Shown piece after piece: positions 33,928 to 47,776 of a DNA stretch of 64,000 bases. Under the pieces are notes generated by a model, which had not been told where the DNA came from, did not search any database, and worked only from the letters and a program-made list of their open reading frames with translations. Both the position numbers and the translations under genes were made by a program. Position 1 is the stretch's first letter. The number at the start of each line of letters is the position of its first letter. This DNA is from Lanius collurio (Eukaryota > Chordata > Aves > Passeriformes > Laniidae): positions 3,090,456 through 3,154,455 of the forward strand of contig JACBWW010000016.1 of assembly GCA_020086605.1 (NCBI GenBank). The letters run 5' to 3'.

Positions 33928-36900
33928 GTAAAGTACGCTTAAGATGCAAGGTTTCTGTCATAACATTAGATGTTACATGTTAGCACTTGATAGTTTCCCA
34001 TCATGTCTCTCTTTGGTTTACTAGCATTGGGCCCATGAATTTAATGTTATACTAACATAGGAAAAAAAAAACCCAACCTGTTTTTGTTATGTTAAAGGTT
34101 TTATTTCAGTGTTGTAGTATAGAAGGAGTTAAAGCTTTGCCCGAAAGCTCACATGCTGCCCATCAAAGTTTATCAGTTCAATCTGACATCTGAACAGCTC
34201 TAGTGAGCTCTTAGCTAAAACTGTTGTTAATCTTAGTTTATACAAGAAAACATTGATTCTTCATGTAGACTTGAAATAAGTGGAGTAAGAAGACAGTATT
34301 TCTGTCCCTGTTATCTGTATTTCTATGGTTTTATTTAAGAATTTTTAATGATTCTGATTCTCTTACAATTTGAGTTTGTCATCTTTCAAAGTAATTTTGA
34401 ATTTTTTTTTCTTACTATAAAACACAATTTTAAGAGTATGTAGCATGCTAGAAAAGTCAAAGGTGACTGTCAGTTTTGTGCAGTTGAAGAGCGAACACAC
34501 AGTGCAGTCCTGCTGTTGAAAATTTATGATCTTAGCTATAAAATGCTGAGAAATAAAATGAAACTTACCTGTGTTTTTGAAACAGATTGTTAATACTTCT
34601 GCCATTATTGGAGTAAGGCCTTATAACCATCATCTTGAGTGAGTCAGAGTTTAATTTTTTAAGGAGCTGAGAAATTGCAGCAGCCCACTGACGTGCAGTG
34701 TGGTGTACTCAGTGTGGATGTGCAGTCGCTGCTGTGAGCGAATCTCAGATTTGGAGTGGTGCATGCAGCTGGAATGTGGCTCAGGTTAAGGGATGCTCCC
34801 CAGGGGAACTTCATCTCTAAGCAACTTGAAAGGGCTTCTGGACAGTCTCTGTCTGCTCTTGCTAAGGCCAGTGCCAAGGCACGGTGCAGAGCCTGGCTGT
34901 GTTAAATGCTGACTGTAAAGATGGAATGTGTATTTATCCCTAGTTTGCAGCCCAGAGTGAATAACTGTATGTGATTGCAGTCACAGCTGGAGTACTCAGG
35001 GCAGTGTCCTGGAGTGTCAGTTGTCACTTAGTGATTATTTTGTGCACACATCATTGTTTGGGTTTTTCCCAATCAAACACTTAAACAAGAAATTGTCAGG
35101 TTTAGAAATTTAACTTTTTATGATGGGTGGTTATAAAAACTGGCACAAGCCTCTGACAGCTCCTCCCAGGTGCGGGTTGAGGGGGCAGACCTCTCTGTCT
35201 TATTTTTTCTGCAAGAGCCACCACGACATTCAAACTCTGGGATGGGTGTTTGGACAGCTGCTCCCTCTGTTTCATAGTGGTCTCACAACAGTGGACCAGA
35301 TGGATTTAGTGTCTGTAAAAGAGACCTTTGGGAGCCTGTGACAATGAAAGTTTGTAGTGATACAGGCAAAACCTTATGAGGACAAATGTTCATCACTTAG
35401 TCACTGAAAGGATCTGGTACGTAGCAGGGATCTTTTTTTGCTATGTACTCGATTAGTATCTTGCAGACACTTTGATGCCTGGGTGTTGTAGCCACAGACT
35501 TCAGCCAAATAATATAAAAAGGTGTTGTTGTGCTATTTAATAATAGCTCTTTTTTGAGGGCAATTTTATAGGTATGTCCATATAGGGAGCCTTCTAAGCT
35601 GGGAATTTTTGTGTATTTATGGTATCTGTTGCATACAATGCCTGTAAAGGTAGCAGATATGAGCTTAGTGAGAGCTCTGAATTGCTATACCATAATAAAT
35701 GCATCATGTAAATATTATTGTATTGCCTGTGCAGGTAGGAGCTCTACTGAGTAGTTCTTGCCTGTCTTTAAGTGCCCTGGATCATCTGTGGCAGGATTAC
35801 TCCTGAGCAGAAGCCCTGAGCTTCGAGTCAGCTCTTGTGAGCAAACGAAACGACCCATGAGTGATGACTGAATCAGGACTGATAATAGGAGCTGCTTAGT
35901 GAGAGAAGTAAAACAGTAATTTAAACCTAATTAGGATATGGTTATTTTTACTCTCATAGCTCTGTGACATTTGTAGACCATAGGAATGGGGGAGTTGGGC
36001 AGGATTGTACATTAAATTCATGTTAGTATTTACAGGAGTAATGATACTGAAATTATATGTTGGTGTCTTGCAGTTTCACTGGGAGGATGTTTGACACTGA
36101 GTTATTATAGAATGATACATAATGTTGCAAGTGAAGCAGAATGGCTTAGTTAAGGTGTTTGCACTCTTACTATTACTCTTCCGAGAAAATGAACTTAATT
36201 CATTAGCGATAACAATGCAAGATAACCTATCAAACTGTTGAGATAAGTCGTAGCTACAGTTGTGTTCCAGAATCTTGTCAAAGTGAAGTGGCAACTGAAG
36301 AATATCAGCATTTTAATGGAAAAATTGATTATTGGTCAAGAGCAAAGCAGGGAGAAAAAATAGTGAGCTTTAGACTTCATGTCAAGAATACAGAATATAC
36401 AAATTAGGAATGCTACTCAGATGGAAATTGGGTAGGTATTCTAAGTGTGTGTGTGCTCTTGTGTAAAGCCAAATCATTTAAGATTCTAAATATTATTCCT
36501 GATCTGGTTGTTGAAATTTCAGTGCTCACAAAAGCCCTTGGAGGTGAGAACTGAAAGTCTTGCCCATTGCTGGAAGCAGGAGTATTGTTCATATGCTGGT
36601 TAAAGTACATATTAAGATCAGTACCAGGAATATAAAATGGCTTCTTTGACTCCTTTGGTTCTAAACCATTCTTGCACTTCTCTTGGTGACTGGAAGCAGA
36701 TTGTTGCTGATAAACAGGTCTTTCTGTGTTAGTTTACTCTAATTTTGAATCTTGAAAAAGTCAAATTCATAAGCAATTTTGTCTCAGATTACAGTACTTA
36801 GGAGGAGTTGCACTGATGTGCTGGCCTGGGTTGCACCACTGTCTTACTGATTCAAAAGCTTTTAGGAAGGATAATTGCAGGTGTGAATCTGATGCCTGAA
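33928..36900. other. AT-rich non-coding DNA, no gene seen
   Basis: Frames are short and unrecognised. A perfect minus-strand donor (CAG then GTAAGT) lies at 34,563-34,571, twelve codons after a minus-strand ATG at 34,605; this could be an antisense exon or chance. A somewhat GC-rich patch at about 35,120-35,345 includes GGTTATAAAAAC, but no initiator or CpG enrichment goes with it. Confidence 0.6.
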
Positions 36901-36904
36901 GTGG

Positions 36905-37310
36905 CCACCTAAAAACAGAGACTAGACAGGAGTAAGGGAATAAAAGTAGGTATTTATTTGAAAGGCCTTCAAAGGTACCCCCTGGGGACCCAGAGGCCAC
37001 TGCCACGATGGACCCCAAGATGGACGCCAGGTCATGAGTTCTTCACACTTTCATGGGTTTGGTTCATTTGCATACCAGGGTTAAATCTCCAATTAAAACT
37101 TCAGTGAATGATGTAATTTCCCCTCAGCTTGCCCCCCTTAGAGGCTTTTGGTTTTGACTTTTTGGGCCTAGGATGGTCTGGGTGTCCTTGAAGAGCAGGC
37201 CTGGAGAGGCTTTGCTGTGTCTACCCAGCCTGAGACAGCAGAAGTTACCAGGCTACAAGAAACTCCAGAGTTACACACTGGGCAGTACAGGATTTGAAAA
37301 ATATACAACT
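36905..37310 (-). mobile_element. Probable avian ERV LTR, minus orientation
   Basis: The plus strand shows GGTATTTATTTGAAAGGCCTTCAAAGGTACC, then CCAAGATGGACGCCAGGTCATG, CATTTGCATACCAGGGTTAA and CTGGAGAGGCTTTGCTGTGTC in that order. This resembles the reverse strand of a songbird LTR type as I remember it. On the minus strand AATAAA is present (plus-strand TTTATT at 36,953-36,958), as is an octamer ATGCAAAT (37,066-37,073). The expected TATA region reads CATGAAAG and looks mutated. Ends are approximate, and no target-site duplication was identified. No retroviral coding sequence is attached. Confidence 0.68.
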
Positions 37311-37797
37311 TAAAAATCAAGGCATCAAAACAAGAGCTGTAAGTGTAGGTCTTGTATTTTGTAGCAGTGGGACAGGGTTTTATTATTTTCTTAGTGTGTA
37401 ATTTCTTCAAATGATCAAACAAATTAAAGCCTTTGCAGACCCAGATCTAGAGTGAGCTCAAAATTGTGCAACTATAAACGTAGACAAATATTGCTGAAAT
37501 GAATAGTTTAGCTTCACATTTACCCTGCTATGAAAGCTGAATGCAAGCTGACCTTTAGGTTAAATAATTTCATGGGCAATGTGATGGTGTATCTGTACAT
37601 TTCTTATCTAGTGTGAGCACTGCTGGGGTAATTTGAAGGGCAGCTTTAGTTTTTATTGCTTCAAATAAGACTAATAGAAGTACGACTCAAATTTATGTTT
37701 TAAAGTATTCATAAGTTATTACATTAAATTATCTGCTTATGGCATCCTTTGAGTGTGGATTTCAATAATTCAAAATGAGATTTTACCATCTATTGAT

Positions 37798-37892
37798 TTG
37801 GGGTTTTTCATTTGATTTTGGTTTGGGTTTTTTTTTGGGGGGGGAGGGGGGAAGTTTGGGTTTTGTTTTGGGTTGGTTTTTTTTTTTTTAGT
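37798..37892. repeat. G/T-rich low-complexity tract
   Basis: Runs of T and runs of G alternate for about 95 bases on the plus strand, with G8 and T12-class runs. Several separate G runs close together could allow a G-quadruplex on this strand. It is likely length-variable. Confidence 0.85.
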
Positions 37893-40800
37893 TTTGGAGC
37901 TTTTGTTGTCCTTAACAGTCCCTTCCTTGTATGTTGTGAGGAGGGTTTTCAGCTGGGAAAGTAACTTCTGTATTTTGAGAGAAATATCCCTGGAGGCTGA
38001 TAATTAGATGATAGGATTCTGTGGAGAGTGACGTTGTGAGCTGATAACTTTTTGTCAATCATAAACTTAAGGCATTGCTCTAACTGTGGAGGATGCAGGT
38101 TGATGGAATTGTCCCCATTGCTGATCTGGAAATTGGAGGTTTAGGGAATTTTATTACTGATCTAGACAACTGAGACTTTTTCTTATTGGGGGAAATAGAG
38201 TATAGATTTCATGGCTCAATGCTTGTAATGGCTGGAGATGTCAATCCCTCCTTGGGATAGAGGAAATAGAATTTAAGTATGAAATCCTAACTGATTTGAA
38301 TCGATGACTCCATTAAGGCTACCTACTGTCAGTGATCAAGGAGGCATTCAATAAATGTAGCACAGTGAAATCCACGTGCATGAAGAGCTCCCAAACAATT
38401 CATTTTTCATTCCTTGCAAACACTGTTAGGTTTTCCTTGCAAAGAATACTTGTGTTAGATGGAGTTTAAAAGTGCTACTATTGATGTTAGCAGTTAAGTG
38501 ATGGCTGTGACATTGACCTGTGGTTTGCAGAAGAATATAATGAGAGAACATAGACTAAAGGTGCTTTGGTTGTGTCTGCTATGGAAAACTTCCACTTAAA
38601 CTTGGAAATGAAACTGCAACCAGCACAAGAGGGAGCACTTTCAGGTTTGGTACTGTGCCCTTAGCACTGTGGATGCTTCTGTATCCCATAAAAGAGTTAT
38701 TAAAGATGACAGAAATTAACGCACACAGAGATCCCAACAAATCACTGCTGATTGCCGAGTCTATGAATTATTAGGTGTTCATTAAGAAAGCCACTGGGCA
38801 GTATAATTGTGTGGAAAACAGACTGCTTATGTTTTGGAATTGAAATGTTTTACAAACATCTGAGTTGGAGCCTTTGTAATATTAATGGAATGGGCACATG
38901 CAGCTAAATTTTTTCATACTAGTAAAAACCTTTACATCCCCTGTGTGCTGAAACTCAAGAGTTTTGGAAACAATTGGTGTATTTGGAAGTGTTTGACACT
39001 GAAATAATTTTTTAATAGAAGGAATTTGAAACATTTAAATAGGAATATGCAGTGATATTTCTATTATGAGAATCATTTATATTACAGACATACTGGATTT
39101 TTCCTTTTTTTTTTTATTTTCCAAGCAGATACTTATTAAATCCATTCTTTCCTCCACTGTTTTGAACAGTGTATCAAATCTGATCCTCGTCCCAGTGATG
39201 TCATGGAGGATTTTTCTATTATCTTTAACAGGAAAAGACCTTTCAGGAAAGGCATCAGGTGAACTGAACTGTAACTGAACTGTAGAAACAATAGTGACAC
39301 AGTTAGAAATGACATTTTTAGGTTACAATAAAAGATTTACTCCATTCAGCAGATATAAGTCAAAAAAGAAATTGTAAACACACATGGGAGGTTCTTCTAA
39401 GTTTTGAAAAAAATCTTTGATCTTGTGGATAAATTCCACAGTGCTGGAGAATTTACAAAGGAGGGATTTCAGTTCTCATCCTCCTGAGGAAAACAAAGTT
39501 TAGATGGAGAAACTGTTTTGTTGTAGGGTTTTTTTTGTTTGTTTATATATTTTCATTTTTTACAGGTTTTATGGAAGAAGTAGATTTTATTGAAGGGGAT
39601 ATCTGGAGAAGGAATTGATGATGTCTTGCCTAGCATATGAGTGCTGCACTATTGTTTGACAAAATGTGACCTAATATGGATACAAAGTACTTGATTGGGA
39701 TTATGTGAGCTCAGATGAGACTTTAAAAATTAGATTTATCTCTCAGACTTGTTGACTTTCAACAGCAAAATGGCCCCATTTTTGTTTCTCTGTGGTGTGT
39801 CATTGTAGGATTTCACTTGTAAAAAATAAGGGAACTCTTCCGTTTGAAAGCTGTGGTCCCAGACCTCATCAAAACCAGCCTATGATCTCTTTTCTATTTA
39901 ATCCTCCTAAAACATGTATTTCTTAGTAACACTATTTAATAGACATATGCAGTGGCTGAATATTTGCAGGGTAGCATAGAAAATGTGACTGTGAAATGTT
40001 TTCGCCATAAACTGTGGTTTAATAAGAAAAAACAATGAAATAAAACCTAAACAAGCCTCGTGGCATTGGCAGAAAAGAGAGTAGCCATGATTTGGAGAGG
40101 AACCCATCCTTGTGCACTGAGACCAAAACTTCTCATAAAGGTACTATGAGATTAGGATACAAATGGCCAGGAAAGAGCCCTAATTTCGGAGTAGTGGCTA
40201 CTACTATTTACATTAATGTATCTGAGACTGTCATCCCCATGAGGATCTTTCAATAGGATAATGTTAAATCCCACATTCTCTGAAAAGCCAACCCCCTTTG
40301 GGTAAGAAAGCCTGTTCTGTATGGTAACGCAATAGAGATGATGTGATTGGGAAATGGATTTGTTTAGTGGCATAGAGTTTGTATTAATGACAAAAAATAA
40401 AGCCTGGGTTCTTTTGATGTTAGTTATGTGTAGGGTAGTGGTGGATCTCTAATCAGAAGTAAAAAGCTGTATGTATAGTGAAAAGCATAGGGTAGTATAA
40501 TTAGAAAGATTTGTTGTAATAAGAAGTGTAACAGCATCTTAAATATAATAATGAGTCAGATTATAAAGGGTACTCCTGGGCTGGCAAAGAGCTTTCACCT
40601 ATGTGAGATTTGATTTGCAAGACAAGCCAGTATCCCAGATTCATGGTGTTTAATTGTAGGGAAATTAACCTCAAAAATGGCTTGGTTCAAGACTGGGGTT
40701 TCAGTACCTTATTCAGAGCAGAGTCATGAACACAGGGAGGCTTTCTGTTCCTTTTCATCTTTATTGGACAAAACTGACAGCCTTAAGGCCAACATAAGGA

Positions 40801-43032
40801 GAGAAATGTTAAGGAAATCTCAAATTTTGTTTTAAGGGTAGTATCATCAGTCTTCTGGAAAAACTGTGAAAAAGAAGGTGTTTAATACTGCTATTAATAG
40901 GTAATGCAACAGATTGTAATCCTAAACTGTCAACAGGCAGTTTGCTTTATGAGATGGGTTTGAGGCAGAAAGGGTTGGATCTATAATAAACAAAGAGGCC
41001 CAATACTAGATTGGGTCCCAGTGCACTTGAGAGTGTGCCAATTCACAGATAATAGGCAGAGGGTATCTCATGGAGAGGGAGTGAGGGTTTTATTTATTTT
41101 CTTTATAGGAAGAAAACAAAACCTCTCAGGGATTTAACTTTGCGTTTCCAGGGGGAATTCCTGCTGTAAATGTTGATGGTGATTATCCACCCTGAAATTT
41201 TTGGTAAATAGAAGCTAAATTGCTAAACATTAAAAAGGTACAATGTCCATCTGTTTTGTCAGGAAACATTCAAAATTCGTTGATGAGAGCACTTAAAATC
41301 CAAAGCACTTTGAAGCCCAAGCACTCTGAAGTGAAATTGAAAACTCTTGTTGCATTTCATGGGCTTTGGATTAAGATCTAGTTCATCAGTACCCTTGAAG
41401 CATGGACTTAATTTTAACCATATTGATGATTTAATTAATTTAATGGAGTCGTTCATGGCGTTGAGTGCTTTCAGGGCTCTGTGAGCAGATGTGAAGTTGC
41501 TGCGTGGGTAGATTCCCATTGCAAGGGAGAGTTCCCCATGTCCGAGAACTGGGAGAAAACAAAGGCCAGGAGAGAATCTCTTGCCAAAAGTGTGAGACAT
41601 TCTGGTTCTCACTGAGCTTCTCCACTGCTTTCTCTTACTGTAACTAAAGAAGTGACTTCTTTTCAATCCAGTGCAAGCAGGACTTACTTTGTTGTGGTCT
41701 ATATAGGACAGCTAAAGACAAATAAGGGGGCAACATTGAAGAATAAATCTATATCATAAAGTTTTACTTCAAAAGGATTTATCAGAAAAAGCACCAAATA
41801 CAACCAAAGACAAACCAGCTGATGCAAAGTAGCACAGAGGAAAATCTCCTGCAGTTTTGGAAGTGTGCCCAGAGCTTGTTGGATTTCTCCACAATAGTAC
41901 ATGAAATTAAGTTTCTATTGACCTTCACTCACAGCTAGGAAGGACAAGTCCAGCCTGGTCATAATGGGGGTTTGTGGTCCTTTAGTGTGAACGTGGGCAA
42001 AAAGCAGACAGAGCAAAGCAAGTGGCTGCTCTAAGCCTTTGACACAGCCAGAATAGAAAATTTCATGAGGCAGGGCAGCTTGAGTAAATTTTCAGCTAAG
42101 CAGATAAATACTCTAAATATTACTTTTTCCTTAAAGAGAGCTCTGCTTCTTGTCTATGTATTGTTTGTTTTCTTTGAGCTAATTAATTATGCTATAAATT
42201 ATTTTCACTTTCCATTTCCTAATCGCTTCATCTCTATTGCATTACCATTCAGAATAGGCATTCTTACCCAAAGAGACTGTATTTATTCATCTTATGGAAT
42301 AAAATGTAGCACATGTCCATTTTCTATTTGAGGAAAAAAAAAGGCAGTCTCTACAACTTTAGACTGTTTAAGTTGCACTGAATGTTATTTATTTATCTTC
42401 TCTTGAGGAAAAAGGGCTAGATTTAGGGTGTGTTATTTATATTTCAGGTTTTGCTCTGCTTATTTTTGTAAAATCTTACTTTAAAGGGAGAGGACTAAGG
42501 ATTATTGTCATAAAAATCGATACCCACATCATTGGAAAAAAATTCTAGTAGAAAATAGGGCTTCTTGTCCTTAATGTTGGATTGCTATGTTGCCTGTAAC
42601 TTTGTGAATGTTGTGTAATATTCATTGTAAAATTTGACTAGAGTCTTCCTATAAGTAGAAGAGAGTTTGTTCAAACTGGAGCAAAGAAGATAGATTCCTA
42701 CATACAAAACTGCTGGGTATTTAGGATAAATATGTTGATCTAAAATTTAGAGAGTGTGTCTTCCTGAATGAGGGATTTCACCATAAATCCTTAATTTATT
42801 TGTTATTTGGTTAACATGAAATGAACAACTGATGGTATCTGGCAAACACCATCTAACATATCAGTGATGCTTGATGAAAGATTTTAATTAGGTTTCTTTA
42901 TTGTTTTTTTGGTTACATTTTTTGAAGTACCCGACTGTGTTTACTATGGAGACGGAGGAACAACAACTGTGACAGAAAACAAGCCTGGCTTAATCATATT
43001 TAGAGAGCAATCAAAGCCTGTAGTGTGTAGTT

Positions 43033-43122
43033 AAAACAACCCAATCCAAAACACCAAACTCAAAATTCAAACCAAAACTCAATGAACAAACACATACAAA
43101 ACAAACAAGCAAAACCAAAAAT
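43033..43122. repeat. A/C-rich low-complexity tract
   Basis: About 90 bases that are nearly free of G and T, built from AAAACCA, AAACAAAC and similar units. The complement resembles the G/T-rich tracts elsewhere in the window, so this is the same kind of sequence on the other strand. Confidence 0.85.
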
Positions 43123-46100
43123 TGACTTCACATGAAAGATGAAGTGGTATTTTTCACCAAGAAAAATGCTTTTACAACAAAGATGAAAAGCAGTGATGTG
43201 CTTCTGCCAATTTTTAGGTGGCTTTGGTCTTCATCAGAGCCCTCCAGGATGCTAGAAAATTTAAAGTTTCTTGGTCCTCTGACAGATCTCTGATAAATTC
43301 TCAAAATACATGGACAGAAATGATTAGACTGTTTATATCCTTGATTCACTTTCTGCATCCTCAGTAAAGACTTCTCTTCTCTCTCAGGGTTAATAGCTAT
43401 TGAAATAATTTGGCAAAGCACTCATAAGATGGAATCTGGACAAAATAGATATTGGTGTAAATCACTTGTTTCAAATGAGAATTTGAGGTGATAAAAACCC
43501 CATTATGCAGTAGAAATTGTCAGTTTCTGTTCCAGTGTGTCTCTGAATGACCATTTCCATTGTTTGTCCTGTCCTGGCTTGACGTTTCCTAAGTACTGTG
43601 TTTAGACAGCCAGTAATTGGGGAACTATGACAGAAATATTTAGATGTTGGTGGGCTGCCCTTCTATATTCAACAAACTAAACAACCCTCTTGCAAAAGTG
43701 CCATATGAGAAATTTTATAAGGAAATGCACAAAGACATTTATCTGAATTTTTCTGTGATGTGGGCGTCTGTCAGCCAAATTCTACAGGAACTTTGTTTGT
43801 CCAAATACTCATCCCTGTGTGTTTGGAGCTGTGCCTTATGCTGTGCCAAACCAGGAATTACTCAAACATGGGTTCTTGAGAGTGTGTTTTGCTCTTGTTG
43901 GTTCCCTGCCCACCCCCCAAGGTGACAGAGCTCCTCTAACTCTGTTGATGAGGTGCCCTTTCCCTTCAGCACACTCATTCATGTTTTCATCAGGGGAACG
44001 TGGGTGCCCCTGCTGCCAGCCCACGGTGTGACTGCACTGCTTCCTGCCAGTGCCCGCCTGCTGTCCCACATGGGGAGCCTTGGCTGTGCAAATACCCCTG
44101 CACACTAAGTTTCATTTAGCACCAAATCCCATAAAACTCCCTTCAAACACGCTGAATTCGATCTGATTTTTAAGAATACGCTGAAACAAATATTCTTTCA
44201 TCCATGGTCACCCAATTTACAGCATCAGTGATGAGAGCATTTGTTGGATTCATTACTTGACTACATGGTTTTTTAGTTGTTCTTTTTAATGTGAACCTCT
44301 GAGGGAATGTGCAGTGCTTATGACTCAAGAAAGAATTAATGTGGTGCTGTAGTTAATGACTGTTCCTGATGTCCACGCTCGGGTCCGAGATCGGTGCTGC
44401 CAAGGTGCCCAGCACTGCCCCCCCAACTGTAATTAATCCAAGGTGATGGAGGAGGCCAATTCCACAACAAGCACAGTTGGCTATTTATAGATCCAGTGCC
44501 ATCTCTGGTGTTTAATCACTGCCATGGCCAGGCTGCTAAGTGCTGCTTGGGCTTTTGGGGGATGCACGGCAATGGATGCACAGAGAAGTCAGGGTTTAGA
44601 TCTAATATAAATTTTAGCAAATAGCACAGCATGTGAGTAGAACTGTGTAAATTTATGCTGCTCTAAATAACAGAATGTATTCACAAAAATGCTAATGTTT
44701 GTAAAGTTTGAAGGAAAAACTGAAAAACCATTTTGAGGAATCGATTTCTAGTTAGTGTCCAGAGGAAAAAGCCCACGTTTATATGACCTTTAGACAAAAT
44801 CTACAAAGTATTGACCTTTAATTGCTAAATGCTTGATAAATTGAATTTTGGAGGAGGAGATCAGTACAAAAATTCAGCAAAAGGTGACACATCATGAGTT
44901 TAGTGCTCTTTGCATTATGTAATAACAACACACCTCTTCTTCTGGCAATTAAAACCAAAATAGGTTTTCTCAACAGTTAATAGGCCTTAACCTAAGAAAT
45001 AAAATAAACTTTGTGAATATTTGCAGATATATTCTCTCTGTTTAATTTTAATTTAAAAAGTTTTTTTATCACCTCCTTGAGGGATGATTTGGGCAATTGT
45101 AAGTAGGTGTTTGACTGCTGGTAGTTTGTCTGTCCTCTACACTACTGCATTTGTACTTTTGTGTGTCTTTCATAATTAAAGAAAAATATTTTCATTTGTC
45201 CAAGATATTACTTGAAAAAGCTGCTTTTCCATAAAATCTTCAGCTGCTTTTTTCTTTTCTTATTAAAAGTTTCCCTTTTAATATTCTGCTTGTACATAAA
45301 TTCAGGGACTCTATAAAAAGGAAGATAATCCTTTTTTTACCAGTCTTACAACTAGAAAATTAATTTTTAAGTTAAAGCTTCCTGTTTCAACATTCTACCA
45401 AAATATTAATAAAAAATAGCCAGCTCTCTCAAAGACTTGCTTTTTATGTTTAAGGCCAGATGTTATCATTAGATCATCTAGTTTGAGTAATATACAGCAA
45501 CTGATTTCCTGTCAGAAAAACTGGCTTTGGGCTGTGGCCAAAGACAAAACTTACTAGGAGTCAGGCAAACATAATTTGAGATTATTTGAAACAATTTTGA
45601 GATTCCAGGCTGATTCTCCAGATTCTGGCATCTCCTTTCCTTCCCAGCAGTCTTCCAGCTTATATAATACAAAAAGCTGTTCCTGTAAGAGAGCACTGCC
45701 CATGTCTGGTGACTGAGGCACACTGAGACCCGTTTTTGGTTTTAAGAAAGAGAGGAAGAAAAATACTGAAGTAAATTGCAGAACAGTTCTAGGGATTCTG
45801 ATGTTTCACTTCCTAGTTTTGGGTTGAATGTAGACTTGTTATATACAGGGAAAATATTGACAGCTTGACTTCCAAGATTTTAAGTTTCACATCTTGTTTC
45901 CTGGTTGATTTGTGAGCTGCTCTAGCTGTGTTTGTGGTGCTCTTATGGAGAATATTCTAATTTTATGATATGTAGTCTGTGTAACAAAAAGTATAGAAAA
46001 ATAGAGGTATACATTAAGAATACCTGATGGCACATAAAGAGCATTATAAGAGTTTGCTTTTTAGTGCAAATAGTTCATTTATGCCAAGCTTGATTTTCTT

Positions 46101-46136
46101 TGCCCTGATAAATCTTTTTTGATTCCAGGGCAAGTT

Positions 46137-46206
46137 GGGTGGGGGGTTTTTTTGTGGTTTTTATTATTTGCTTGTGGTTTTGTTTTGTTTGGGGGGAATT
46201 TTTTAT
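46137..46206. repeat. G/T-rich low-complexity tract
   Basis: Alternating G6 and T7-class runs with little A or C, similar in type to the tract at 37.8 kb. Confidence 0.8.
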
Positions 46207-47776
46207 TGAGTGTTTTGTTAATGCCAGGAGTGGTCCTATAGCTGTGAAATTCAGCCTTGTCTTACAGGAAGCCTAAAAACTCTGACAGTAAACTACAGAA
46301 TCAGAACATGTTTTCAACAGAGGCTTGTTCCAAGGCAGAGGGAGTTTATTTCAAAATCTGCAAAGAAAACTGAGCCTTCTGAAAGGTTGTTGTTATTCTA
46401 TCTGTAGAGCCACGATAGGGCTGGGGATTCTTTTTCATGTCAGATTTTTGTCTCTGCAGATATGAATGCTATAATCAATGCATGAGGGAGCAGCATTTCA
46501 TTTTCTCTTACTAGCTGAGCTCTGTATGATTGCTTCCAGACAGTCATGTGCAGTTCCATTGCTCTATGCAGCCATTAGTATGACTTTTGAATATTTTTAA
46601 GTAGCATCTTGTGCTTGAAGGCTCTATCTTCAATCTACCTCTGTGAATTTCCCTCAACCTTTTCTCATTCTGCCAATACTGACATAATTTCAGTGTCATG
46701 GAATAGCTGCTGTGGCCTGCTATCAAGGGGATATGTGTAGACCTATGAAAAAAAAGGAGCAAGAAAACATGAATTCATATTTAACTTGGTCTGCAGCTTT
46801 TTATCCCTCAGAAAAAAGAGATAAAACTCACTGAATTTTGCATGTCTGGGAGCCAAAGTGAGACATGAGAAGTTGGACCCCTTTCCATGTAATATGTCTT
46901 GGGACAGTTCTTTGCTAATTCTTTGGTCTTTCTCATCCTGCCCTTCTCCTGCCTGTCTGGTTTGGGATATGTCTCTGTCTGAGATGCTTCTGAGGAGATG
47001 AGCACGCCCTCCTCCGTTCCCCACTACTGATGTGACCAAGTGAGAAAACCAGGTGAATAATCTTGTATTCTCCCTGGGTTTGCCATGCCCTAGGATTTGC
47101 TGTGCTGCTTTTGCTCCACTGTGATGAACACTCCCGCTCCTCCCAAGCCCAGTTAGCGTTCTCTGACTTCCCTCCTGAGGCTGCTCAGCAGGTCCCCAGT
47201 GCTGCTCACTTGGTTTGGCTGCCTTCATGCTTGGCATGAGCAGATGGTGGCTCTTGCCACTTTTTTGTTGTGCACAACCGAAAACCAGCCCAGCACAGCA
47301 GTGATTTGCTTTGGACTGAAATGTCCCTTCCCACACCACAGTTAATGCAGCCCAGTTCCCTCAGCCTTGCACGTGTTAAGTCCGAGGCAGGGACTCATTA
47401 AGAGGCTCTAAGACTCCCTCAGAGTGGTTCAATGCAGTGGATTCATTACATGGGCTCAACTCCCTCCACTTGTAAAATTGAAAAATTCTGCTTTTGAATA
47501 ACAGCATGCTCTAGCTGACAAAGCTTTTAAGCTCTCTCAGAAATATGCTTTGATGCTGAGGAGGAGAAATCAACAGCAGAAATTTCTGTTTAAAAATGCA
47601 GCTTGCTTTTTTGACTGGATCAGCCACTGTCTCTTTCGGTGCACTCTCTTGCCTCACTGCTTCTGCAATTGTGTTCTGACATAGTTTTAAAAAAATTCTG
47701 ATCCCTGATGATAGGGAACAGTGAAAAATCTGGAGACAATATTTGGCTATAACAAATTATTTTTTCTTTTCCACAG

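Larger units (their letters stand above)
37311..47760. other. AT-rich non-coding DNA, no gene seen
   Basis: Frames are short and unrecognised, including a 198-codon GTG-initiated minus-strand frame at 46,743-47,339. Simple-sequence patches are listed separately. Moderately GC-rich segments at about 43,870-44,120, 44,370-44,440 and 46,940-47,400 may be old repeats that I cannot name. No CpG island is present. Confidence 0.65.

Noticed and set aside
46743..47339. 198-codon minus-strand frame
   Set aside because: It starts at GTG. Its composition fits a moderately GC-rich old repeat and no family is recognisable.
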